Positions 11,782 to 20,212 of a stretch of DNA of 23,260 bases are shown piece by piece. The notes beneath the pieces were generated by a model that was not told where the DNA came from, made no database searches, and was given only the letters and a program-made list of their open reading frames with translations. The DNA is taken from positions 1 through 23,260 of IMG/VR virus record IMGVR_UViG_3300021519_000078, one strand, 5' to 3'. The stretch's first letter is position 1. Each line of letters opens with the position of its first letter. The position numbers and the translations under genes are program-made. Origin of the DNA: a virus.

Positions 11782-14000
11782 TGGCTAATCGCTATTGGAT
11801 TCTTGGCACAGGCACTTGGGATGCCACCAACACGGTTAACTGGTCTGATTCATCAGGTGGGCTTGGTGGTTTTTCTGTTCCAACTGCGGCAGACAACGTA
11901 TTCTTTGACGCAAACTCAAACGTAGGAACTGGCGCATTTACAGTCACGATGGCAAATTCGCCAAGGGTCTGTAATGACTTTACAGCGTCTGGTCTTGATG
12001 GGGTTATGACCCTTGCTGGAACGGCTATTGGATTAACAGTTTCGGGTAGTCTTACATTTCAAGCCACAAACTTTACTCGCACGTATACAGGCGATACTAT
12101 TTTTAATGCCACAACAACGGGTAAAACTGTAACAACCAATGGGGTTGCTTTTAATGGAACAGTTACGTTTGATGGCGTTGGTGGTGGGTGGACATTAGGT
12201 AATGCTTTAACAAACGCTGGAGGACGGTCAACAGTATTAACAAATGGTACATTAGACCTTTCATCTTATACATTAAGCACAGGTTTTTTTAGTTCTTCCA
12301 ATTCAAATACAAGAACAATTGCATTTGGTACAGGACAGATAACTGTTAGCGGAACGTCTGCCACTATATGGAATACCCCAATAGTCACAGGACTGACTAC
12401 AACAGGCACTCAAGTAGTTAACATAACAAACGCAACTGGTACTAGCAGAACTATTGTTGTTGGTTCTTTGTCTGAGGCGAATTCCATTAGTTTTAACATT
12501 TCTGGCGCTTTGGGAACATTAACAATGTTAAACACCGCTTCTGAAACTGTAAGAAATCTTGACTTTACTGGGTTTGGCGGTACTTTAAGTGCAACATCAA
12601 CTGGAACAATTTACGGAAATTTAAAGTTTTCCTCTGGCATGACACTTACTGCTATTGGAAGTGCTATGACGTTTGGCGCAACAAGCGGTACTCAACAGAT
12701 TACTACCAATGCAAAAACAATAAACTTCCCCCTCACATTTAATGGAGTTGGTGGTACGTTCCAACTGCAAGATGCGTTGACAATGGGTTCTACAAGAACC
12801 GCCACTCTAACCAACGGCACATTAGACATTCAGTCATACACACTAAGCACAGGTTTATTTAGTTCAAGCAACTCAAACACTAGAACTATTGCATTTGGTA
12901 CAGGTCAAATATCTTGTGCTGGTACAGGTACTGCATTTACTGTGGCAAATTCAACAAACTTAACGACAACAGGCACTCAAGTTGTTAACGTCACAAGTAC
13001 AGGCTCTACTGCTATTACTGTAAACGTAGGTGGGTTATCCGAAGCAAACTCCATTAGTTTTAATTTTACTGGTGGTACTTATGCTTTGCAATTTCCAAGT
13101 TCAGGGGCTGGCGTTAAAAATGTAAATTTTACTGGTTATGCAGGAGCATGGGCGCAAAATGGTTCAGCTACTTTTTATGGGAATTTAACATTAGCATCTG
13201 GAATGTCATTAGCCCCAACAACAGGGGCGAGTATAGTTTTTGGTGCAACAAGCGGAACAAAAACAATAACGTCTAATAGCATTAGTTTTCCAAGTCCTTA
13301 TGATATTACATTTAATGGTGTTGGTGGAACATTTCAACTACAAGATGACCTTACTGTTTTGGCAAACAGTGTATTCTTAATTAACGGGACATTAGATTTA
13401 AACGGCAAAACCTTAACTGCTGCAACAAGTTTTAGAACAGGCGCAGGAACAAAGAATCTGACTTTTAACGGGGGAACAATTATATGTTCAGCAGCCACAA
13501 CAACAGCATTTAACAATTCTCAGCCTACAGGCTTTACGACCACAGCAGGAACAGGCACAGGCGCAATCTCAATGACTGCCGCAACCGCCAAGACGTTTGT
13601 TGGCGGTGGCTCTACGTTTAACTGCACACTTAACCAAGGTGGTGCTGGTGCTTTGACCATCACAGACTCAAACACATTTAGCAACATCACAAATACTGTT
13701 CAACCAGCATCTATCCTGTTTACGGCGGCAACAACAAGCACGTTCAGCAATTTCAGTCTGTCAGGCACATCAGGAAACTTGATAACCATTGGCTCGGTGA
13801 CTGCGGCAAGCCACACGCTATCCAAGGCAAGCGGTACTGTAAGCGCAGACTATTTGTCAATCAGTCGGTCTACAGCTACAGGCGGGGCAGGATGGTACGC
13901 AGGGGCAAACTCCACAAATGGCGGCAATAACTCGGGGTGGATATTCACCGCACCTCCTGCGCCTAGTGGTAGTAATAGCAATTTTTTGGTGTTTTTCTAA
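11781..14000 (+). CDS. Large beta-repeat receptor-binding or tail-spike-like protein, 739 aa
   Basis: The product begins MANRYWILGTGTWDATNTVN and is dominated by T, S, N and G in short strands, as in beta-helical or beta-prism tail spikes. Three modules of about 191 residues begin at FDGVGGGWTLGNAL (residue 130), FNGVGGTFQLQDAL (320) and FNGVGGTFQLQDDL (511). Two of them share LSTGxFSSSNSNTRTIAFGT. No catalytic site is visible, so adhesion is more likely than glycan cleavage. The gene looks more AT-rich than its neighbours, as often seen in exchanged host-range genes. The N-terminal ~60 residues probably attach it to the virion. The stop TAA is directly followed by the next ATG. Confidence 0.75.
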   Translation: MANRYWILGTGTWDATNTVNWSDSSGGLGGFSVPTAADNVFFDANSNVGTGAFTVTMANSPRVCNDFTASGLDGVMTLAGTAIGLTVSGSLTFQATNFTRTYTGDTIFNATTTGKTVTTNGVAFNGTVTFDGVGGGWTLGNALTNAGGRSTVLTNGTLDLSSYTLSTGFFSSSNSNTRTIAFGTGQITVSGTSATIWNTPIVTGLTTTGTQVVNITNATGTSRTIVVGSLSEANSISFNISGALGTLTMLNTASETVRNLDFTGFGGTLSATSTGTIYGNLKFSSGMTLTAIGSAMTFGATSGTQQITTNAKTINFPLTFNGVGGTFQLQDALTMGSTRTATLTNGTLDIQSYTLSTGLFSSSNSNTRTIAFGTGQISCAGTGTAFTVANSTNLTTTGTQVVNVTSTGSTAITVNVGGLSEANSISFNFTGGTYALQFPSSGAGVKNVNFTGYAGAWAQNGSATFYGNLTLASGMSLAPTTGASIVFGATSGTKTITSNSISFPSPYDITFNGVGGTFQLQDDLTVLANSVFLINGTLDLNGKTLTAATSFRTGAGTKNLTFNGGTIICSAATTTAFNNSQPTGFTTTAGTGTGAISMTAATAKTFVGGGSTFNCTLNQGGAGALTITDSNTFSNITNTVQPASILFTAATTSTFSNFSLSGTSGNLITIGSVTAASHTLSKASGTVSADYLSISRSTATGGAGWYAGANSTNGGNNSGWIFTAPPAPSGSNSNFLVFF
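12168..13500 (+). repeat. Tandem 570-573 bp modules in the spike gene
   Basis: Copies start at 12168, 12738 and about 13311. The best conserved DNA block lies at about 12240-12340 and 12810-12910 (for example GCATTTGGTACAGG in both). The third copy diverges after the first ~40 codons. Divergence at silent positions indicates an old duplication. Confidence 0.7.
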
Positions 14001-14363
14001 ATGTTTGGGTACACATCATTTGCAGAGCTTCCATTTGCCACAATAGGCGCAGGCGCAGCTCCACCACCACCCGATATTTTATTAGGTGGTCACTTTGGCT
14101 TTGATGAGAAAAAGCGTGATGAACAGTGGGCTAAAGACAAAAAGTTAGAGGCTCAGCGTAAACGTAAACTGCAAGAAGCTCTGTTTGGTCTGCCGCCCGA
14201 GGTCAGGGAAGAAATCACCTCTGCGCCCGCGCAAACTATACAGGTTGCGGTCAAAAACCAAATTGATTATGATTTATTAATGCAAAGGGTAAAAGACCTT
14301 GAAATGCGTGTTAAGCTAAAACGTGATGAAGAAGATATTGCAATGATCTTGGAGTTAATGTGA
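14001..14363 (+). CDS. Small virion-associated protein with charged helix, 120 aa
   Basis: The N-terminal segment MFGYTSFAELPFATIGAG resembles short peptides that start other phage structural proteins (FGxxxFAExPFAT). A proline run (PPPP) follows, then a long charged helix, KKRDEQWAKDKKLEAQRKRK and DLEMRVKLKRDEEDIAMILE, probably coiled. The gene begins immediately after the spike gene stop and overlaps the following GTG start. It is probably part of the tail or an adaptor to the fibres, though no family name can be given. Confidence 0.65.
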   Translation: MFGYTSFAELPFATIGAGAAPPPPDILLGGHFGFDEKKRDEQWAKDKKLEAQRKRKLQEALFGLPPEVREEITSAPAQTIQVAVKNQIDYDLLMQRVKDLEMRVKLKRDEEDIAMILELM

Positions 14364-14782
14364 GAACTACATGGGTTTTTCCATCAGACGGCAGTGAGCC
14401 TTACGAAAAGAGTAAAGGCCCAGCCGCTGAATACACCACGGTAATGGGGGATATTGCCCCATTCATGTCGCCTGATGGCAAGATGATTGAGGGTAGAAAG
14501 CAGTGGCGTGACCATCTTAAGCGCACCGATTCCATTGAGATGGGACATTCTGACGTTAAGTATGCCCAGCAAGAGTGGAACAAAAAGAAAGAAGCGCATC
14601 GAGACCGATTGCGTGGACAGTTGCAGACCGTGCAAGAGTTTGACCGACCAGGCGCACCGATAGCACCTGTTAAGATGTCTAACCTAAACGTAGAGATGGC
14701 TAACCGCCTACACAACCGTCCCATGCCTGAGCGCAAGGAGATGATCAAAATGACTTTGGAACAAATGAAAAGGATGAAGTGA
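14360..14782 (+). CDS. Conserved hypothetical protein, 140 aa, upstream of scaffold
   Basis: Translation starts at GTG (14360) in the stop of the previous gene, with GGAG nine bases upstream. The sequence DIAPFMSPDGKMIEGRKQWR, then HLKRTDSIEMGHSD, matches a phage pattern (DIxPFxSxDGxxIxxRxxxRxHxxxxxxxExGxD) that I recall directly before scaffold or capsid genes in other podovirus-like phages. The rest is basic and helical. Role is unknown, perhaps in head assembly. The stop overlaps the start of the scaffold gene. Confidence 0.7.
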   Translation: MRTTWVFPSDGSEPYEKSKGPAAEYTTVMGDIAPFMSPDGKMIEGRKQWRDHLKRTDSIEMGHSDVKYAQQEWNKKKEAHRDRLRGQLQTVQEFDRPGAPIAPVKMSNLNVEMANRLHNRPMPERKEMIKMTLEQMKRMK

Positions 14783-15840
14783 TGGAAAACGAAGTTGTCG
14801 CACCCGACACGATAGAAACACCAGCACCAGAAACCCCAACGGTCGAAGCGCCTCAAACAGCGCCATCAGAGCCGCAAAGCAGAGCCGATACGATTCGTGA
14901 GGCACTGACCAAGACGCCGACAAACCGTGGCAAACACGCTGCCACACAGCCCCGCGAGGGGGGTAAGTTTGCTCCCAAGTTCCCAACCGACCAGACTCAA
15001 GCACCGCAAATGGCTGACAAGCCACGCACCGAGATGCCAAAAAGCCTGCGGTTGGAGCTGAAAGACCATTGGGAAAAAGCCCCGCCAGAACTCCAGCAAG
15101 CCTTTGCCCAGCGGGATGCCGACTACGAAAAGGGCATTAGTCAGTACAAGCAGCGGGATGCCGAGGTTCGAGCTATTACCGAACAATTCGCCCCGTATGA
15201 GTGGATTTTGCGAAATGAGGGCAGCACACCGGCTCAGGCTATTGGCCCATTGCTCCAGACGGCGGCATTGCTAAGAACTGGTACACCGCAGCAAAAGTCG
15301 CAAGCGGTCGCCCAAATGATTCAGCAATTCCAGATTCCTTTGGATCAAGTGGCTGCTTACTTTGGCGGCGAAGCCCCACCACAGCAAGATTCACACTACA
15401 ATCAACTGGCGCAACAAGTACAGCAGCTCACGCAACACATCACGCAGAGCCAGTACGAGGCACAGAAACAGAATGAAAACAGAGCACTCTCTGTAATCCA
15501 GCAGTTTGCAGGCGACCCTGCTAACGCACACTTTGAGGCAGTCCAAGACCGGATGCTGTCGCTTCTCCAAGCGCCGCAGGTATTAGGGGACATCAGTAAT
15601 ATGTCAGAACGCGAGAAATTGCAACTGGCGTATGACACCGCTGTAAGGCTTGATCCACAGTTGGCACAAAGTTTATATGCTCAACAGCAACAAAGCTATG
15701 CCGCACAGAATCAGGTACAGAAAGCAAAACAAGCGGCTGTACAGGTAAGGGGAGCGCCAGGCGGCGCAGTCTCTGGCCCAGTAAGTCAAACAGACCGCCG
15801 AGCTGTTATCGCAAATGCGTTACGGTCGGCAAACTTTTAA
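14782..15840 (+). CDS. Capsid scaffolding protein, 352 aa
   Basis: The product is acidic at its N-terminus with repeated PAPETPTVEAPQ-type Pro/Ala/Glu, then basic and Gln-rich helices (QYKQRDAEVRAITEQFAPYE; QQVQQLTQHITQSQYEAQKQ) and an Ala/Gln-rich tail. Such composition and position directly upstream of the major capsid gene are those of a scaffold that templates procapsid assembly and then exits. I chose the ATG at 14782, which overlaps the previous stop as TGATG; a GTG three bases earlier is an alternative. No protease motif is seen. Confidence 0.85.
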   Translation: MENEVVAPDTIETPAPETPTVEAPQTAPSEPQSRADTIREALTKTPTNRGKHAATQPREGGKFAPKFPTDQTQAPQMADKPRTEMPKSLRLELKDHWEKAPPELQQAFAQRDADYEKGISQYKQRDAEVRAITEQFAPYEWILRNEGSTPAQAIGPLLQTAALLRTGTPQQKSQAVAQMIQQFQIPLDQVAAYFGGEAPPQQDSHYNQLAQQVQQLTQHITQSQYEAQKQNENRALSVIQQFAGDPANAHFEAVQDRMLSLLQAPQVLGDISNMSEREKLQLAYDTAVRLDPQLAQSLYAQQQQSYAAQNQVQKAKQAAVQVRGAPGGAVSGPVSQTDRRAVIANALRSANF

Positions 15841-15851
15841 AGGGGTAAATC

Positions 15852-16832
15852 ATGGCATACGCCAATAGTAATTACTCAGACGTTTTGGCAACCACCATTG
15901 AATCACGTTCCGGCATCGTTGCCGATAACGTGACCAAAAACAATGCATTGCTGACTCGCCTGCGTGAAAAAGGCCGTTACAAGCCGTTCACAGGTGGTTC
16001 GACCATTCTTCAAGAATTGTCATTCCAAGCAAACTCAACCGCCATGTACTACTCAGGCGCTGAAGTATTGAACATCTCCCCAGCGGATGTGATCAGTGCG
16101 GCTCAGTTCCCGATTAAACAGGCAGCCGTAGCAGTCACTATCAATGGCTTGGAAATGCTCCAAAACAGTGGCGAAGAACAGATCATCGACCTGTTTGACG
16201 CACGTTTGGACGTTGCCGAGGCATCCATTGAGAACTTGATCTCTACTGGTATTTATTCTGACGGTACAGCCAACAACGGCAAGCAGATCACTGGTCTGCA
16301 AGCTATGGTGGTTGCGTCTCCATCCACTGGTGTGGTTGGCGGCATTGACCGTGCTACTTGGTCATTCTGGCAAAACCAGACTTTCGACTTCTCTACTGAC
16401 TTGGGCGCTTCTGCATCCAGCTCAAACATCCAGACTGGTTTTAACCGTTTGTATGCAAAGACAAGTCGCGGCTCTGACGTAGTCGATTTGATCCTGTTGG
16501 ATAACAACCTGTGGGGCTTCTTTATGTCCTCACTGCAAAACATTCAGCGTTTCCCTGGCTCTAGTAAGATGGCCGAACTCGGCTTTGTTGCTTCCAAATA
16601 CATGAATGCAGATGTGGTTCTTGACGGTGGTATCGGCGGCAACATTCCCGCAAGTACCGGCTATTTCCTGAACACGAAATACATTTTCTTCCGTCCTCAT
16701 GCAAATCGTAACTTTGTTCCGATTGGTGATGAGCGTATGTCCACCAACCAAGATGCCATCGTGCGCTTGATCGGCTGGGCTGGCAACATGACTGCCTCGG
16801 GACTCCAGTTCCAAGGCGTAATGACTGAATAA
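15852..16832 (+). CDS. Major capsid protein, 326 aa
   Basis: The gene follows the scaffold with an AAGGGG ribosome site. The product begins MAYANSNYSDVLATTIESRS, has the segment NNALLTRLREKGRYKPFTGG and later AAVAVTINGLEMLQNSGEEQ and NLISTGIYSDGT, consistent with the HK97-like fold, although the fold cannot be proven by eye. Length is normal. GC-rich, well-used codons suggest high expression. It is probably the most abundant protein of the virion. Confidence 0.88.
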   Translation: MAYANSNYSDVLATTIESRSGIVADNVTKNNALLTRLREKGRYKPFTGGSTILQELSFQANSTAMYYSGAEVLNISPADVISAAQFPIKQAAVAVTINGLEMLQNSGEEQIIDLFDARLDVAEASIENLISTGIYSDGTANNGKQITGLQAMVVASPSTGVVGGIDRATWSFWQNQTFDFSTDLGASASSSNIQTGFNRLYAKTSRGSDVVDLILLDNNLWGFFMSSLQNIQRFPGSSKMAELGFVASKYMNADVVLDGGIGGNIPASTGYFLNTKYIFFRPHANRNFVPIGDERMSTNQDAIVRLIGWAGNMTASGLQFQGVMTE

Positions 16833-16843
16833 GGAGCACAAAA

Positions 16844-17377
16844 ATGGCTGATTACGTCACCGATGGAAAAATTGGTATTGATCTGACCGCTACTTATGCG
16901 AGCACATCTGCTGGTTCAACTTCACTGTTTCCTGTTACCCCTGGTAGCAGAGTTACAACTTCAAACAACGGCGTGTATATGTTTGTCCGCGCCGAATCTG
17001 ACATTGCGGCATATGACGCAGTAATCATGAGCACATTTGCAGACTCAGCGAGCTTGACTCCTGTGATGCGAGCAGTGCCTGTGACCACTACTAATGCTGC
17101 GGCGTTGGGTTACAACATGGTCGGCTTTGCACAAAACGCAATTGCCTCTAGCTATTATGGCTGGGTTGGCATTAACGGTCTGCTCAAGGTTAACTTGTTA
17201 ATTGCTTGCAATCCTAAAGTGCCTTTGTACACCACTGGTACTGCGGGTAAGCTAGACGATACAACCGTGTCTGCTGGTTACATCCAAGGTATTGTGGCTA
17301 ATACATCTGCCACTTCTGCATCTGCACCATACTGCATGGTCAACAATGCAGGCTTGATGACATCTAATCCTGTCTAA
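16844..17377 (+). CDS. Capsid decoration or cement-type protein, 177 aa
   Basis: An AAGGAG ribosome site precedes the ATG, 11 bases after the capsid gene. The product begins MADYVTDGKIGIDLTATYAS and is rich in G, A, T and V, with beta-strand pattern throughout and no charged helix. Position and composition match capsid-stabilising proteins made at near capsid-protein levels. It ends just before a terminator, which supports a capsid plus decoration unit. Confidence 0.7.
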   Translation: MADYVTDGKIGIDLTATYASTSAGSTSLFPVTPGSRVTTSNNGVYMFVRAESDIAAYDAVIMSTFADSASLTPVMRAVPVTTTNAAALGYNMVGFAQNAIASSYYGWVGINGLLKVNLLIACNPKVPLYTTGTAGKLDDTTVSAGYIQGIVANTSATSASAPYCMVNNAGLMTSNPV

Positions 17378-17384
17378 GCTAGAT

Positions 17385-17414
17385 GCCCTCTCCCTATAAA
17401 GGAGGGGGCTTTTT
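17385..17414 (+). terminator. Intrinsic terminator after the capsid genes, overlapping the next gene's ribosome site
   Basis: GCCCTCTCC (17385-17393) pairs with GGAGGGGGC (17401-17409) with one G-U, a seven-base loop and a five-T tail. The GGAGG at the start of the 3' arm lies ten bases before the ATG at 17416 and may serve as the Shine-Dalgarno site of the next gene. Confidence 0.85.
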
Positions 17415-17415
17415 A

Positions 17416-19047
17416 ATGAGTTCTGTTCCCTTAAAAATAGTTGGTAAATGTGTCGCAGAAGACGAGACACTGTTTGCCAACATGGATGCAGCGATTGCCC
17501 GAGGTTTTCCACAGGTTAAACAAGCCGAGCCAGCCAATACTGGTTCTGTTCTGTTGGTGGCAAGTGCGCCAAGCGTTAAGGGTCAATTAGAGGTCATTAA
17601 AAAGTTAAAAGCCGCAGGGTCGCCCATTGTGGCGATCAAGGGAGCGCATGATTGGCTTATTGCTCACGGCGTGATACCAGATTACGCTTTAGCTATTGAC
17701 CCGCAAGAGCACAGAATAGCGTTTTACAAACCGCATAAAGATGTGCATTACATGATTGCCAGCCAATGCCATCCAGCGATGTTTGACAACCTTGCAGGGC
17801 ATCAGGTAACGATATGGCATCCATACGTCAAAAAGGGGCAGAATCGGCCTCGAAACTGTATGCTGATAGGTGGAGGCACAACCTCTGGATTAAGGGCTAT
17901 ATCGCTGTTCTACGTCCTTGGCTACCGTCAGTTTGAGCTGTTTGGCTTTGATTCCTGTAATACGGGTGAGATGCTCAGGGTCAACGGCGAGGGTCTGAAA
18001 GACGGTGACGATCTGGTTGAGGTCAGAATTGACCCAGAGGGCGAAACCTTTTATTGCAACACAGCAATGGCCTTGCAATCCGAGCATTTTCAGACTTACT
18101 ACGATTACCTGCCAGATGCCACGTTTAACGGGCATGGGCATGGGCTGATTCAAGCAATTATCAAGAAGCGCCAGCAAAACATGATGGAGCTCGGCGGCAT
18201 TATTGATGTTAAGGCAAACCTAAACAACCGCACCTCATTTATCCATTGGGGCGATAAGAAAGCGGCGAGCTGGCGCTATCGAGCCAAAATACCGGCGGGA
18301 AACTGGGCAAGCCAGAACGATCTAACCGCTGACACACTGGTGTTTGCCAAACCGCAGGCCAATGAGCTGATGGACATGGCCCGAGCAAAGGCGCGGGGCG
18401 CATGGGTGGTGGTGGACTTTTGTGATGATCATTTTGATTGGATGCACTACCAAGAAGCGTTGCGCCTTGCTGATGCGGTAACCTGCCCAACCGCTGAGAT
18501 GGCAAAAAGAATTAAAGAACTGGGCAAGGATGCTATTGTCATTCCCGACCCTTATGAGTACCCCGAGATGCCACCGCACTGTAATGGGGTCAATTTGCTA
18601 TGGTATGGGCATCATGTCAACCGTGAAAGCCTAAAACGCATACTGCCTGAGATTGAGGGTTATCCCTTGCGGGTGGTGTCTAACTTTGATGGGGCAATCC
18701 CTTGGTCTTACGAGACCATGCTGGACGAGTTTGCCCAAGCCGATATAGTGGTGATCCCTGCCACAGCTCCTTACAAAAGCGCAAACAGGGCAATTGAGGC
18801 AATCAGGCAAGGGTGTTATGTGGTTGCAGAGCCGCATCCAGCCTTGGAGGATTTTCCCATCTATATCGGCAACATCAAAGAGGGCATCGAATGGACAACA
18901 CAGCAGAACATGAACGAACTCATTTCCAAGGCGCAGAAGTTCGTGAGGGAAGAATTCTCGCCAGCAACACTGATCGACAAGTGGAAGACAGCTACGAAAC
19001 GGCCTACAACCTCGGATGCGGTTCAAAGAAATGGGACGGCTGGTTAA
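17416..19047 (+). CDS. MptE-like (DUF115) domain fused to a glycosyltransferase-like domain, 543 aa
   Basis: The N-terminal ~280 residues match the DUF115/MptE-like family, with VLLVASAPSV (46-55), GAHDWL (76-81), GVIPDYALAIDP (85-96), an ASQCHPAMF strand and IGGGTTSGLRAI. Related Maf-type proteins transfer nonulosonic acids to flagellin; MptE is a pterin pyrophosphokinase. The C-terminal part (from about 300) resembles a GT4-like Rossmann enzyme, with ADAVTCPTAEMAKRIKELGK, VIPDPYE and a late YKSANRAIEAIRQGCYVVAE. Both halves are probably cytoplasmic. The start at 17416 avoids the terminator stem; an earlier in-frame ATG lies within it. Substrate unknown; family assignment is good for the first half and fair for the second. 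Confidence 0.75.
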   Translation: MSSVPLKIVGKCVAEDETLFANMDAAIARGFPQVKQAEPANTGSVLLVASAPSVKGQLEVIKKLKAAGSPIVAIKGAHDWLIAHGVIPDYALAIDPQEHRIAFYKPHKDVHYMIASQCHPAMFDNLAGHQVTIWHPYVKKGQNRPRNCMLIGGGTTSGLRAISLFYVLGYRQFELFGFDSCNTGEMLRVNGEGLKDGDDLVEVRIDPEGETFYCNTAMALQSEHFQTYYDYLPDATFNGHGHGLIQAIIKKRQQNMMELGGIIDVKANLNNRTSFIHWGDKKAASWRYRAKIPAGNWASQNDLTADTLVFAKPQANELMDMARAKARGAWVVVDFCDDHFDWMHYQEALRLADAVTCPTAEMAKRIKELGKDAIVIPDPYEYPEMPPHCNGVNLLWYGHHVNRESLKRILPEIEGYPLRVVSNFDGAIPWSYETMLDEFAQADIVVIPATAPYKSANRAIEAIRQGCYVVAEPHPALEDFPIYIGNIKEGIEWTTQQNMNELISKAQKFVREEFSPATLIDKWKTATKRPTTSDAVQRNGTAG

Positions 19048-19493
19048 ACGTAGACCTGCATTCAGACATTGCAGACATCCAATGCGACCTAAGAAAACTT
19101 GAGTTAGCTACCGATTCAGCCGATGCGGTAGCCGCAATCCACGTTTTAGAACACTTTTACGAGTGGGAGGTCTATGACCTGTTGAGTGAATGGAAGCGGG
19201 TTTTAAAGCCAGGCGGCAAGATGATCCTAGAGCTGCCCTGCATGGACAAGGTGTTTGCCTACGTCCACAATTGTGTGGTCAGCAAAGAGCCATTACAGCC
19301 CTTTATGACCCTGCTTGCGCTGTACGGTGACCCCAAACATAAAGACCCAGCTATGTGCCACCGGTGGGGCTGGTTTCAAAATCCATTGAGGGATATGCTG
19401 CAAATGGTAGGAATGCAAGAAATTACGTTTTGTGAGCCTCGCTACCATTTCCCATTTCGTGACATGAGGGTGGAATGCTTAAAGGGGTCTTAA
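18891..19493 (+). CDS. SAM-dependent methyltransferase, class I, about 200 aa
   Basis: The core reads YNLGCGSKKWDGWLNVDL (SAM-binding LGCG), followed by IHVLEHFYEWEVYD and WKRVLKPGGKMILELPC, the usual layout of type-11 methyltransferases. They methylate small molecules or sugars. The ATG at 18891 gives a 157-base overlap with the previous gene; a GTG at 18981 would shorten it to 67 bases and begins close to the fold. I list the longer form but the start is uncertain. Its neighbours on both sides are MptE-like proteins, so sugar or sugar-linked methylation is a reasonable guess. Confidence 0.8.
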   Translation: MDNTAEHERTHFQGAEVREGRILASNTDRQVEDSYETAYNLGCGSKKWDGWLNVDLHSDIADIQCDLRKLELATDSADAVAAIHVLEHFYEWEVYDLLSEWKRVLKPGGKMILELPCMDKVFAYVHNCVVSKEPLQPFMTLLALYGDPKHKDPAMCHRWGWFQNPLRDMLQMVGMQEITFCEPRYHFPFRDMRVECLKGS

Positions 19494-20212
19494 CCAACAC
19501 CGAGCGCCATGAGCAAATGGCAAAGGCAATTCATTTGCCGCTGCTCAAAAAAAAAGGTAAGTTCAACGACCGGCGCATGACCATTGCGTGTTATGGCCCA
19601 AGCCTTGAAGATACTTGGCGGCAGCTTAGGCATCCGATCATGACGGTCTCGGGGGCGCATGATTACTTGGTAGAGAGGGGCGTTATTCCTGATTTCCATG
19701 TTGATTGTGATCCCAGAGCGCACAAGGCACAAATGTTAAGAAAGCCGCAGAAAAATACCAAATACTTGATGGCCTCAGTGTGTCACCCAGACTTTTGGGA
19801 GACCCTCAAGGGGAAAAATGTTAAGGTATGGCATCTGGTTAACGGTAACGATTTCGAGACGGTGGCATGGGTTGCCCAGCACCACCCAGAGGGAATGGAA
19901 AGCCTGATTGGTGGCGGTTCGAGTGTAGGAATGCGAGCAATGAATGTTTCGGCGGCTTTAGGGTTTCGCCGGTTTGACATTCACGGCATGGATTGCTCAT
20001 TTGTAAAAAACCGTCACGCAGGTGCTCATACTGGCAAGGATCAGACTAAAATCATGGTCAGAGTTGGTGTGAGAACTTTCCAAACAACACAGCAAATGCT
20101 CCAAGCGGCGATTGAAATGGAGAATTTCATAGAAACGCAGGATGCTGAAGTTGTGTTTTACGGTGATGGACTTATGCAGGAAACTGCTTTCAAACTCAAG
20201 GAATTAGCATGA
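19475..20212 (+). CDS. Second MptE-like (DUF115) protein, 245 aa
   Basis: It parallels the N-terminal half of the 543-aa protein: SGAHDYL, GVIPDFHVDCDP, ASVCHPDFWE, VKVWH, IGGGSSVGMRAM and the ALGFRRFDIHGMDCS strand correspond in order. The C-terminal end is short, without a glycosyltransferase part. It may bind the same type of substrate or act as its partner. A run of nine A's (19547-19555) near residue 25 keeps frame in this sequence. It overlaps the methyltransferase by 19 bases and the next gene by 4. Confidence 0.75.
   Translation: MLKGVLTNTERHEQMAKAIHLPLLKKKGKFNDRRMTIACYGPSLEDTWRQLRHPIMTVSGAHDYLVERGVIPDFHVDCDPRAHKAQMLRKPQKNTKYLMASVCHPDFWETLKGKNVKVWHLVNGNDFETVAWVAQHHPEGMESLIGGGSSVGMRAMNVSAALGFRRFDIHGMDCSFVKNRHAGAHTGKDQTKIMVRVGVRTFQTTQQMLQAAIEMENFIETQDAEVVFYGDGLMQETAFKLKELA

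Noticed and set aside
11781-14000. CRISPR array or satellite repeat
   Set aside because: The repeats are long, coding, in frame and diverged; there are no short direct repeats with unique spacers.
17383-17415. Earlier in-frame ATG for the MptE-like fusion
   Set aside because: It lies within the terminator stem; the ATG at 17416 follows it and has a usable GGAGG.
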